Assembly (NCBI RefSeq): GCF_021729085.1
Contig: NZ_JAJSAR010000001.1
Coordinates: 248,001 to 312,000 of the forward strand
DNA length: 64,000 nucleotides
Direction: 5' to 3'
DNA from: Pseudohongiella sp. O18
Lineage (GTDB): Bacteria > Pseudomonadota > Gammaproteobacteria > Pseudomonadales > Pseudohongiellaceae
Both the position numbers and the translations under genes were made by a program. Under the pieces are notes generated by a model. It ran no database searches, was not told the origin of the DNA, and was given only the letters and a program-made list of their open reading frames with translations. Numbering within the stretch: the first letter of the stretch is position 1; each line of letters begins with the position of its first letter. This document shows, piece by piece, positions 56,495 through 64,000 of the stretch.

Positions 56495-57628
56495 TCATTT
56501 CTGCGGGCAGATCAGGAACTTCTCGCCAGTGTGCTTGGCGTAGTATTGACGGACGGTATCGGCATCCAGCGCTTCGGCCAAGGAAATTTCGTTAGTGTAG
56601 TGACTGGCGAACGTTGTCTTCAGCTCACTGGCCACACGCGCTCGCAGGCGTCCAGCAACCTCTGTTCCAGCTTTGGCCAGGAAGTTGGGCAACAGCCAGC
56701 CACCCACGCCCCAGGCCATGCCGTAGGCGCGCTGCAAGACAGTAGGAGATGTGTCGAGGTTACCGTACAGATAAACCTGCTTGTGCTTTACCGAGCCATA
56801 AATGCTGTAGGCACCGGGGGTGCGTGAAGCCGCTGCCTCCATGCAGGCCAGAATGTCAGACGCCAGTGTTCCACCGCCGGTAGCATCAAACGCAAGTGTC
56901 GCACCAGTAGCGTGAATGGCGTCGGTCAGCTCTGCTTTGAAATTATCGGAGCTGGAGTTAACAACATACTTGGCTCCCATGTCGCGCAAAAGCTTAGCCT
57001 GCTCATCTTTACGTACGATATTAACCAGCTCAACGCCATCCGCCTGGCAAATACGCACCAGCATCTGCCCGAGATTGGATGCCGCGGCTGTATGGACCAG
57101 CGCCGAATGCCCTTCCATTTTCATGGTTTCGATCATGGATAGCGCGGTCAGCGGATTCACGAAACAGGAGGCACCATCTTTGGCGCTGTGCCCGTCGTGC
57201 AAAGGCAGACAGGTGGTAGCATCAACACAGCGATACTGTGCATACATGCTGCCGCCCATGACAGCCACGACCTTGCCTTGCAGGCTGCTCGCCAACTCGG
57301 AATCGCCAGTGGCTACGACTGTGCCGGCACCCTCATTGCCAACCGGCAACGCCTGTCCCACGCGTGCTTTCATGACACGCATTCCCTGCTCGGAGACAGG
57401 AGCGCTAAGAACGGCACTGCTGCCATCTCCGGAGGTGCTGGCGGCGCTGATGTCGGCCCAGCCGAACATGACTCCCTGGTCTGAAGGGTTGATTGGCGTC
57501 GCCTCGATGCGCACCAGTACCTCATTGGCTTTGGGCGTGGGTACAGGTTTTTCGATCAATTCCAGGCGCAGTTCGCCAGACTCAGTAAGTGTTGAAAACA
57601 TCTGCAGATAAGTAGAAGGTACTGTCAT
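56495..57628 (-). CDS. Zinc-type MDR oxidoreductase, quinone-reductase-like
   Basis: A 377-residue medium-chain dehydrogenase/reductase. The N-terminal GroES-like domain has LVRIEATPINPSDQGVMFGWADI and VGNEGAGTVVATG; the Rossmann domain has ALVHTAAASNLGQMLVRIC and FDATGGGT. Structural and catalytic zinc cysteines are not evident, so it belongs to the zinc-free (quinone oxidoreductase/enoyl reductase) side. AGGA precedes the ATG. The substrate is unknown. Confidence 0.82.
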   Translation of the reverse strand: MTVPSTYLQMFSTLTESGELRLELIEKPVPTPKANEVLVRIEATPINPSDQGVMFGWADISAASTSGDGSSAVLSAPVSEQGMRVMKARVGQALPVGNEGAGTVVATGDSELASSLQGKVVAVMGGSMYAQYRCVDATTCLPLHDGHSAKDGASCFVNPLTALSMIETMKMEGHSALVHTAAASNLGQMLVRICQADGVELVNIVRKDEQAKLLRDMGAKYVVNSSSDNFKAELTDAIHATGATLAFDATGGGTLASDILACMEAAASRTPGAYSIYGSVKHKQVYLYGNLDTSPTVLQRAYGMAWGVGGWLLPNFLAKAGTEVAGRLRARVASELKTTFASHYTNEISLAEALDADTVRQYYAKHTGEKFLICPQK

Positions 57629-57744
57629 GATTGTCCTGTTAACTGATTATCGGTTAATGGATTGATGGCTGTATGGCCGGCAGAACCGGGCCAAGTTAGA
57701 CACAAGCCTAACCCAGCCCGTCAGCCATTGCGCACGGTAAATTT

Positions 57745-58521
57745 CTAGCGAGGTCCCGACGGTGCATGGGCGGGCAGCGCTGGCAATGAGCCAATCATGC
57801 CATCGGGACGTGCTTTGTCCAGCATGGCCTGATAGGCCGGCCGGGATGTGACTTTTTCCATCCAGGCATTGATATTGGGAAACTGTGTGCTGTCTACAAT
57901 ATTAAGCACAAAGGCAAAGTTCAATGGAAACAGCATCATGATATCGGCCGCGGAAAAGTCGTCCCCGCCAAACCAGGGCTTGTCATCAAGAAAGTTCTCC
58001 GCAAACTGTACCACAGCCTCTGAATCAACCAGCGGCGAGCGGGCTGTTGGTGGCTGGATCTGCCAGACACGATAGTCGGCGATGGCGCGCGCAGCCAGTG
58101 AACCCTCAGAGTAATGAATCCACATCAGGTGAGTCGCAAAGTCAGGTGAATCAAGTGGTGGAACCAGGCGACCACCACCATGGCGCGCAAGAATCATTTC
58201 GATAATGGCACCAGACTCAACCAGCACCTGGCCATCGTATACAACGGTAGGTGCCACTGGCATGTCAGGGTTGATGGCGCGAATGGCAGCCATGGACGCT
58301 CCCAGATCGCCACGCGTGAACTCCAGATCGTAGGGCAGACCCAGCTCTTCCATCAGCCAGACCAGACGCTCTGAACGGCGCCCCTCAAGGTGATAAATGG
58401 TGAATTCGGGCACAGGGGCGGCGTTTGCCATGCTCGCGCTTTGTGCGGTTGCTGCCGGCACCGCAGCAACGAAATAATTTGCCAGTAGCAACACCGCTGT
58501 CAGGCTGATCAACTTTTTCAT
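57745..58521 (-). CDS. Exported glutathione-S-transferase-like protein
   Basis: A 258-residue GST-fold protein. The N-terminal thioredoxin-like domain starts at FTIYHLEGRRSERLVWLMEELGLPYDLE, with VAPTVVYDGQVLVESGAIIEMI as the cis-Pro/ESxAI segment, and the helical domain includes PWFGGDDFSAADIMMLFPL. Unusually, MKKLISLTAVLLLANYFVAA followed by VPAATAQ is a clear Sec signal peptide, with AGAGAG-type ribosome site just upstream of ATG 58521. GSTs are normally cytosolic. Confidence 0.82.
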   Translation of the reverse strand: MKKLISLTAVLLLANYFVAAVPAATAQSASMANAAPVPEFTIYHLEGRRSERLVWLMEELGLPYDLEFTRGDLGASMAAIRAINPDMPVAPTVVYDGQVLVESGAIIEMILARHGGGRLVPPLDSPDFATHLMWIHYSEGSLAARAIADYRVWQIQPPTARSPLVDSEAVVQFAENFLDDKPWFGGDDFSAADIMMLFPLNFAFVLNIVDSTQFPNINAWMEKVTSRPAYQAMLDKARPDGMIGSLPALPAHAPSGPR

Positions 58522-58708
58522 TTGAATTCTCTCTATTGTTGGCGATTTCCAAAATCGTGTGGGTGATTCGCAATTTATATCGCTTGCGACACAAGTTATA
58601 CAGCAAATCCAACGTCTTTGCATCCATCCAGCAGCTGCCGACCCTGCCTGGTGGCCTCAGAATGCCTATGCTGCAGGGCGCCTCACCCGACGGCACTGCC
58701 AACTGGCG

Positions 58709-59566
58709 TCAGTGTCCCCACGAGCGCGGATCGATGCCGTAATAATTTTCAAGCTGTTCAAAGAGTTGCGGGTGCTGCATGGCTAGCTGCCCTGGCTTCT
58801 CGAAGAAGGCTTCGGTGGACACTGCAAAAAATTCTGCGGGTTCAGTAGCGCCATAGAAGTCCAGCACTTCGTCATTGATCGTCTGAATGAAATCAGTGTC
58901 ATAGGACATTGCCAGTGCCTGCAGACGCCCAAATTCCGCACTGAAAACGCTTGCCCATTGCTGCTTCGAATGACGGTCTGCCAACAGCGGCGCACCATTG
59001 GTGGCGCCACTTTGATGGTCGAGCTGGTGTGCAAATTCATGCAGGACGACATTAATACCATCTCTGAAGTCACTGGCGCCGGTTTTGACGTCTTCCCATG
59101 AGAGGACGATACGCCCATTGTTCCACGACTCACCAGACAGCGCGTGCGCATCAACTGATACCAGCCCAAACTCGTCGACATTGTCGTGCCGAACTACAAA
59201 CCCTGCCGGATATACCAGAATGGTGCGCAACTCTGAATAGTAGTCACTGGGCCGATTGAGAATCAGCAGGCAGGCCTGAGCTGCAATACTGACCCTGACG
59301 TCATCATCAATCACCTGACCGGCACAGCCCTCAAAACGCTTGTCAGCAATAAAGTGTGCGATCCGGACCTGCAGTGCTCTTTTTAACTCTGGTGACATCG
59401 CACCATAGAATGGCAGTCGCTGCTTCACGATCTTCTCCCACTCTACAGGGAAGGGTGTTGCCTCCAGGCGCTGGCGACGCCAGGCTGGATAAACAAACAG
59501 CCACAGGACAACTGCCACGACGAGTACGCACAGGAAAAGAATGACCAGAACACTCAACTGATCCAT
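58709..59566 (-). CDS. mtfA: MtfA-like zinc peptidase
   Basis: A 285-residue M90-family metallopeptidase. An N-terminal membrane helix (about residues 6-27) anchors it, then LPFYGAMSPELKRALQVRIAHFI, RPSDYYSELRTILVYPAGFV and VVLHEFAHQLDHQSG (HExxH with the zinc ligands), and FYGATEPAEFFAVSTEAFFE with the third ligand. In E. coli MtfA links to Mlc and glucose-PTS control and lacks this membrane helix, so the regulatory role here is uncertain. Confidence 0.88.
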   Translation of the reverse strand: MDQLSVLVILFLCVLVVAVVLWLFVYPAWRRQRLEATPFPVEWEKIVKQRLPFYGAMSPELKRALQVRIAHFIADKRFEGCAGQVIDDDVRVSIAAQACLLILNRPSDYYSELRTILVYPAGFVVRHDNVDEFGLVSVDAHALSGESWNNGRIVLSWEDVKTGASDFRDGINVVLHEFAHQLDHQSGATNGAPLLADRHSKQQWASVFSAEFGRLQALAMSYDTDFIQTINDEVLDFYGATEPAEFFAVSTEAFFEKPGQLAMQHPQLFEQLENYYGIDPRSWGH

Positions 59567-59674
59567 GGACGAAAAAGATCTCCGAGTTTTTACCAGGAAT
59601 TTGGGTGATGCCTGACCGCGCAGTATGCACCTAAGTTTTACGTTTGTCTGCGGTCGGAATGAGTGGCTGGATCG

Positions 59675-60826
59675 TCACTCGTCCACAAATGCTCGTGAGT
59701 TTTTATCGTCACGAAAGATGATCACCGGACGCACTTCCTCGTCTGTTGACTGCGCTCTTTGAGCAAGCGCGACCTGATCGGTCACGATCGAGTGGTGTGG
59801 GGATTTACTGCATACAGGGTCTGCATTGCGCGCATCGCCCGTCAACATATAAGCCTGACAGCGGCAGCCACCAAAGTCCTTGTGCTTTTCATCGCAGCTG
59901 CGACAAGGTTCCTTCATCCAGCTGTCGCCCCGGTAGGCGTTGAAGGCTTCCGATTCATACCAGATAGTGCGCACATCGTGGTCGCGCAGATTGGGAAACT
60001 CCAGCCCCGGTAACATGCGCGCTTCATGGCAGGGTAAGGCAAGCCCATCGGGAGCTATGTTGAGGAACACGGTACCCCAGCCGTTCATACAGGCTTTGGG
60101 TCGGTCCTGATAATAATCCGGCACCACGAAGTACAACTTCATCTTGTTACCCAGGCGCTCGCGAAATTGATTACAGACGGCTTCGGCGTGTTCAAGCTGT
60201 TCGCGACTCGGCATCAGCTGCTCACGGTTCTTCAGCGCCCATGCGTAGTACTGGCTGTTGGCCAGCTCAACATGATCGGCTTCCATTTCCTCGGCCATCT
60301 GCAGTATCTGTTCTATGTGATCAATGTTCAGACGATGCAGTACGACGTTAAGCACCATGGGGTAGTCGTATTGCTTTATCAGCCGTGCGACTTTCCGCTT
60401 AAGATCGAAGGTACGCGTGCTGGACAGAAAATCGTTCATTTCTTTGGTGGAATCCTGAAAGGACAACTGGATCTGATCCAGACCACCCGCCTTGAATGCC
60501 GCAATGCGCTCCTCAGTCAGCCCTATCCCGGAAGTAAGCAGGTTGACGTAATAACCCATCTTGCTGGCCTCAGCGACGATCTCTTCGCAATCGTCACGCA
60601 TTAATGGCTCACCACCAGAAATACCCAGCTGCACGGCGCCCAGCTCACGCGCCTCGCGCAAGGCCTTCAGCCACTGTGCGGTCGACAACTCTTTCTCGAA
60701 AGTCGAGGCATAATTCAGCGGGTTGTAACAAAACACGCAATGCAGCGGACACTTGTAGGTGATTTCTGCATTGACCCACAGTGGCGGCTTTATGGTGTCA
60801 GACAGGGGTGATCCAGCCTTTGTCAT
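59675..60826 (-). CDS. pqqE: PqqE, radical-SAM PQQ-peptide cyclase
   Basis: A 383-residue radical SAM/SPASM enzyme that links Glu and Tyr of PqqA in the first committed step of PQQ synthesis, with PqqD as the chaperone. The SAM cluster is CPLHCVFC; the C-terminal SPASM domain shows CMNGWGTVFLNIAPDG, CHEARMLPG and CRSCDEKHKDFGGCRCQ with cluster cysteines. ATG 60826 has GGAG seven bases before it and overlaps pqqD by 29 bp; longer starts lack a ribosome site. Confidence 0.94.
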   Translation of the reverse strand: MTKAGSPLSDTIKPPLWVNAEITYKCPLHCVFCYNPLNYASTFEKELSTAQWLKALREARELGAVQLGISGGEPLMRDDCEEIVAEASKMGYYVNLLTSGIGLTEERIAAFKAGGLDQIQLSFQDSTKEMNDFLSSTRTFDLKRKVARLIKQYDYPMVLNVVLHRLNIDHIEQILQMAEEMEADHVELANSQYYAWALKNREQLMPSREQLEHAEAVCNQFRERLGNKMKLYFVVPDYYQDRPKACMNGWGTVFLNIAPDGLALPCHEARMLPGLEFPNLRDHDVRTIWYESEAFNAYRGDSWMKEPCRSCDEKHKDFGGCRCQAYMLTGDARNADPVCSKSPHHSIVTDQVALAQRAQSTDEEVRPVIIFRDDKNSRAFVDE

Positions 60827-61070
60827 GGGCATGCTCCAGAAAATCGATGACATCCTGCTGCAGATCAGCGCCAGGAAATGCTGCCTGAAGATTGGCAATT
60901 ACGTCCTGCGCGCTGCGCTCGCCATCGATACGCGTAAGAATTTCACCGGCGCTGCCGGTCAGCTTGACCATTCCCTCGGGGTACAAAAGTACCCAGGCAT
61001 CCTGTACTTTTTCCCATTGCAGTTTGTATTGCCTGGCGAGCTTAAGTGGCTGGCTGGTATCAAGGCTCAT
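60798..61070 (-). CDS. pqqD: PqqD, PqqA peptide chaperone
   Basis: A 90-residue PqqD, a winged-helix RRE protein that binds the precursor peptide and presents it to Pqq[38 protein letters not shown] is typical. Its start overlaps the pqqC stop as ATGA (61067-61070) and its end overlaps pqqE. Confidence 0.93.
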   Translation of the reverse strand: MSLDTSQPLKLARQYKLQWEKVQDAWVLLYPEGMVKLTGSAGEILTRIDGERSAQDVIANLQAAFPGADLQQDVIDFLEHAHDKGWITPV

Positions 61071-61807
61071 TGACTCATCCTCGCAATTGCACCAGTGTTG
61101 GACTCGCCAATGCCGTAAGTAACCTGCATGGCATCCAGCATGGTCCAGAGCACATTGAGTTTGAATTGCAGAATATTCAGTGCCTTTTCCTGCTCCGCTC
61201 TTGTCCTGAAGTGAGCAAGCGTGACCCGCAGGCCATGCTCAACATCACGCCGCGCCTCAGACAGTCGTTTGCGGAAATATTGATATCCGCTGGCATCGAT
61301 CCACGGATAATGTTCGGGCCAGCTGTCGAGTCGCTTCTGGTGGATGGTGGGTGCAAACAACTCGGTCAGCGAGGAACACACTGCCTCCTGCCAGGGAGAA
61401 TTTCTGGCAAAGTTGACGTAGGCATCAACAGCAAACTTAACGCCGGGTGTCACTTTTTTAAGCGACAGTACGTCATCGCGCGCGAGACCAACCGCTTCAG
61501 CCAATGCCAGCCAGGCCTCGATGCCACCGTCTTCACCTTCCAAACCATCATGATCGAGAATGCGCTGCACCCACAAACGTCGATGCTCTTTGTCAGGCAT
61601 GTTCGACATCACAGCTGCGTCTTTTATGGGAATCATGACCTGATAATAAAAACGATTCAGCACCCACCCCTGCACCTGGGCTTTTGTACACTGCCCACTG
61701 TTCATGGCAATGTGGAATGGATGAAAAATATGGTAATTCTTTTCTTTGGCACGCAGGCGGGCCTCAAACTCTTCTACTGACCAAGGTGCAGCAGTATCAA
61801 CTGTCAT
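61067..61807 (-). CDS. pqqC: PqqC, pyrroloquinoline-quinone synthase
   Basis: A 246-residue PqqC, the cofactor-free oxidase that closes the ring and performs the last oxidation of PQQ synthesis. Conserved [41 protein letters not shown] and [31 protein letters not shown] are present. ATG 61807 has AGGAG 7 bp upstream. Confidence 0.95.
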   Translation of the reverse strand: MTVDTAAPWSVEEFEARLRAKEKNYHIFHPFHIAMNSGQCTKAQVQGWVLNRFYYQVMIPIKDAAVMSNMPDKEHRRLWVQRILDHDGLEGEDGGIEAWLALAEAVGLARDDVLSLKKVTPGVKFAVDAYVNFARNSPWQEAVCSSLTELFAPTIHQKRLDSWPEHYPWIDASGYQYFRKRLSEARRDVEHGLRVTLAHFRTRAEQEKALNILQFKLNVLWTMLDAMQVTYGIGESNTGAIARMSQ

Positions 61808-61840
61808 GGAAAACTCCTGCATTAATCGGAAACGTGGAAC

Positions 61841-62758
61841 TCAAAGACTGAAGTCCATGCCATCAAAGGCCACATCGATTTTCTCCTGCTGCAGCATCGC
61901 TCGCTCGCGTGAATCATCGCGCAGGATAGGGTTGGTGTTGTTGATATGGATAAGTATCTTTTTTGAGGCAGAAAACTGTTTCAATGCCTCGATCATACCG
62001 TCCGGGCCTGACTGAGGCATGTGTCCCATATCAAGAGAGAGTTTATTGCTGATCCCAAGTGCCTGCATTTCATCGTTCGTCCAGCAGGTGCCATCCACCA
62101 TCAGGCAATCGGCCTGCTGCATGAACGGCAGCAGATGTGGTTCAATTGATGCCAGCCCGGGCGCATAAAAAAGCTTCTTGCCGCTGCGCGTGTCTTCCAG
62201 CTGGATACCAATATTGTCACCTTCGTGCGGGTCGTGACGGTGCGGAGAGAATGGCGGCGCCTTGCTGCTGAGTGGCACAGCCGTAATGCGGATGTCATCA
62301 ATACCTTCTACTTCAAAGCTACTGCCCGCTGCTGTGGGAATCTGATGCCAGGTCACACCACAAAAATGCCCCAGCACATTGAATATCGGGTTGCCCCTGG
62401 TCAGATCCTCGTGGACCATGTCCGTGCAATAGATATCCAGTGGCGTTTTGCCTTCCCTTAGCATGAACAGGCCAGTGGTGTGATCGATCTGCGCATCCAT
62501 CAAAACAATGCCACGTATAGCGGTGTCGCGAATCGCGCGCCCAGGCTGCAACTCAGGGAACTGTTGAAACTGCGCCAGAATGTCGGGTGATGTATTGAAC
62601 AGCAGCCAGTTGATGTTATCGCTGCTGACCGCAATTGAAGACTGGGTGCGAGCTGTGGCTTTGATAGTACCTTTGCGCAAACCATCACAGTTCGGACAGT
62701 TGCAATTCCACTGCGGAAAGCCGCCGCCCGCAGCGGAACCCAGGACATGAACTCTCAT
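61841..62758 (-). CDS. pqqB: PqqB
   Basis: A 305-residue metallo-beta-lactamase-fold protein of PQQ synthesis, thought to hydroxylate the cross-linked tyrosine. LGSAAGGGFPQWNCNCPNC is the conserved start, DAQIDHTTGL and MVDGTCWTNDEM carry metal-site residues, and HMPQSGPDGMIEAL is typical. AAGGA precedes ATG 62758. A terminator separates it from pqqA. Confidence 0.94.
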   Translation of the reverse strand: MRVHVLGSAAGGGFPQWNCNCPNCDGLRKGTIKATARTQSSIAVSSDNINWLLFNTSPDILAQFQQFPELQPGRAIRDTAIRGIVLMDAQIDHTTGLFMLREGKTPLDIYCTDMVHEDLTRGNPIFNVLGHFCGVTWHQIPTAAGSSFEVEGIDDIRITAVPLSSKAPPFSPHRHDPHEGDNIGIQLEDTRSGKKLFYAPGLASIEPHLLPFMQQADCLMVDGTCWTNDEMQALGISNKLSLDMGHMPQSGPDGMIEALKQFSASKKILIHINNTNPILRDDSRERAMLQQEKIDVAFDGMDFSL

Positions 62759-62772
62759 AGGGTATCCTTGGC

Positions 62773-62820
62773 CAAAAACAAAGAGAAAGCAGTCATTGGC
62801 GCCGGCTGCTTTCTCTTTGT
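62773..62820 (-). terminator. Terminator/attenuator between pqqA and pqqB
   Basis: On the minus strand, ACAAAGAGAAAGCAG and its complement form a perfect 15-bp stem (62778-62792 with 62806-62820) and a 13-nt loop, directly followed by TTTTT (62773-62777). Read-through would lower pqqBCDE relative to pqqA, as known for other pqq operons. Confidence 0.85.
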
Positions 62821-62841
62821 GGTTTCACCATTAATTGAAAA

Positions 62842-62913
62842 TTAACGGTTGGCGAAGTACATGGTGACTTCAAAGCCATAACGCATTTCGGTGTAAGCAG
62901 GTTTAGTCCACAT
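62842..62913 (-). CDS. pqqA: PqqA precursor peptide, 23 aa
   Basis: A 23-codon gene. The peptide starts [20 protein letters not shown] and ends with ANR. Glu15 and Tyr19, spaced as in the conserved EVTMY, are the residues that PqqE joins to make PQQ. GGAG lies before the ATG at 62913. It heads the pqqABCDE series. Confidence 0.96.
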   Translation of the reverse strand: MWTKPAYTEMRYGFEVTMYFANR

Positions 62914-63166
62914 AGTGTAATCTCCGTGGTAAATGGGTTTTCCCGGCTAAGCGGGGCTACGGCGCCAGAAGAACACATCGACCGGCGTCTGAAGCATCTC
63001 GATTGTTGCCCTGACGGGAGTGTTCAGGCAGCCGCATTATCAGCAATTGCGACTCATGATTTTCATTAGATTGCGCCGCCCACTATTGGCAAAACCATCT
63101 CAACCCTGTAAAAAAGTGCCGTCTTCATAACAACTTACAAGCCATTCCGAATAGCCAGGGGGTCAT

Positions 63167-64000
63167 ATCAACACGCTTTATCCACATATTGAGCCCTGTG
63201 AGAAACAATGGATCCAGGTATCGCCAAGCCATTCACTCTACGTTGAACGTTGCGGACGCAAAGGCGGGTACCCTGTTGTGTTCCTGCACGGTGGGCCCGG
63301 CAGTCAGATCAACGCCAATCACCGACGCTATTTCGATCCCGAGTTCTTCGACGTTGTGCTGTTCGACCAGCGCGGCTGCGGGCAGTCTCGACCGGCGGGG
63401 GAAACACGCGACAACAACACTCAGGCACTAATCAAAGACATTAACGCTCTGAGAGAGATTCTTGGCATCGAAGGCAGGATGATGCTGTTTGGCGGTTCCT
63501 GGGGCAGCGCGTTGGCACTCGCCTATGCGCGAAAATTTCCACAACATGTGGCTGCCATGATTCTGCGCGGCGTGTTCCTGGCGACAGACGAGGAAGTAGA
63601 GTGGTTCACCAACGGCCTGTCACGCTTTGCTCCAGCCGCATTCCAGCAGTTGACCGACGGTATGTCAGACAACCTGATCCAGTCATATCATGAAGCCGTG
63701 TTCAGCAGTGATGAAAGACTCGCGAGCGAGGCAGCTGTGCGCTGGGTAAACTATGAAATGCAGATTATGAGCATCGGTGTTGAGTCAAACGGGCAATCTT
63801 CGGCAACGGAACTGCAGCCGAGTCAGGCCTTATTGAATCGTGCCAGAATCCAGTTGCATTACCTAAAGCATCACTGTTTTATGGCGGATGTTTCATTGCT
63901 GAACAGTGCAGCGTCTCTCAGCATGCCCGTGACAATCGTTCAGGGCGCGCTGGACATGGTCTGTCCGCCGATCACCGCATGGCAACTGAGCGAGCAACTA
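63167..64000 (+). CDS. pip: Prolyl aminopeptidase, partial, no usual start codon
   Basis: An alpha/beta hydrolase open to the window edge (at least 278 codons). VVFLHGGPGSQINANHRRYFDPEFFDVVLFDQRGCGQSRP, FGGSWGSALALAYARKFP (nucleophile Ser) and MILRGVFLATDEE are diagnostic of the S33 proline iminopeptidase family. In frame there is no ATG, GTG or TTG between the upstream stop (63152-63154) and the conserved LYPHIEP. An ATC at 63167, before AACACGCTTTATCC, sits where family members have Met and follows AGGGGG. The true start may be non-canonical or changed. Confidence 0.85.
   Translation, partial: MNTLYPHIEPCEKQWIQVSPSHSLYVERCGRKGGYPVVFLHGGPGSQINANHRRYFDPEFFDVVLFDQRGCGQSRPAGETRDNNTQALIKDINALREILGIEGRMMLFGGSWGSALALAYARKFPQHVAAMILRGVFLATDEEVEWFTNGLSRFAPAAFQQLTDGMSDNLIQSYHEAVFSSDERLASEAAVRWVNYEMQIMSIGVESNGQSSATELQPSQALLNRARIQLHYLKHHCFMADVSLLNSAASLSMPVTIVQGALDMVCPPITAWQLSEQL

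Overview
This is a chromosomal window of a Gram-negative bacterium, most likely an aquatic, aerobic, heterotrophic gammaproteobacterium. The evidence is the rpsU - yqeY - dnaG - rpoD macromolecular-synthesis cluster with a tRNA-Ile2(CAU) gene nearby, a divergent ScfR/RamB-type regulator next to malate synthase G and isocitrate lyase, a TonB-dependent receptor, pqqABCDE, and many exported hydrolases. The genus cannot be fixed from the sequence. Base composition is moderately GC-rich, apart from the AT-richer restriction-modification end of an island.

Layout. 1-4.5 kb: folate/pterin genes (a pteridine-reductase-like SDR, then folK, folB and tsaD on the minus strand) around a permease. 4.6-9.3 kb: the rpsU-yqeY-dnaG-rpoD cluster, with a 15-bp inverted repeat at the rpsU stop codon. 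9.4-15 kb: the glyoxylate shunt (glcB, aceA), divergent from its probable XRE-family regulator; the shared promoter carries three TGTGAAATT repeats at exact 14-bp spacing. 15-18.4 kb: two sodium-coupled symporters. 18.46-26.75 kb: an integrative element of about 8 kb in tRNA-Ile2. It carries a C5-methyltransferase/HNH-nuclease restriction-modification pair, four small or hypothetical genes (one with a DUF5681-like N-terminus), a DUF3987-type replication protein, an AlpA-like regulator and a tyrosine integrase. 26.7-35.3 kb: TRAP and amino-acid transporters, tannase-family esterase, MOSC protein, DUF5916 outer-membrane-type protein. 35.7-41.3 kb: exported serine protease, then a TonB receptor - response regulator - histidine kinase operon. 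41.4-53 kb: secreted coiled-coil protein, periplasmic binding protein overlapping a diguanylate cyclase, LysR and LuxR regulators, a decayed gamma-glutamyltransferase, amidase, membrane proteins, EAL phosphodiesterase, dgkA. 53-59.6 kb: TetR with a twin operator, beta-lactamase-fold hydrolase, membrane LytTR regulator, MDR oxidoreductase, exported GST-like protein, MtfA-like peptidase. 59.7-62.9 kb: pqqABCDE, including a 23-codon pqqA. The window ends inside a prolyl-aminopeptidase gene.

The most unusual region is the tRNA-Ile2 locus. The first 40 nt of the tRNA are present twice, 96 bp apart, and the last 46 nt are present at both ends of the island. The two repeat sets share only the 9-bp anticodon-loop sequence ACTCATAAT, which therefore occurs three times. 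A short motif (GTGTAAG or its complement) recurs beside all of these junctions and may be the integrase arm site. Other points of interest are a reading-frame anomaly across motif IX of the island methyltransferase, a TorT/TorS-like pairing with a GGDEF output, an exported GST-like protein and the apparent lack of a normal start codon in the last gene.
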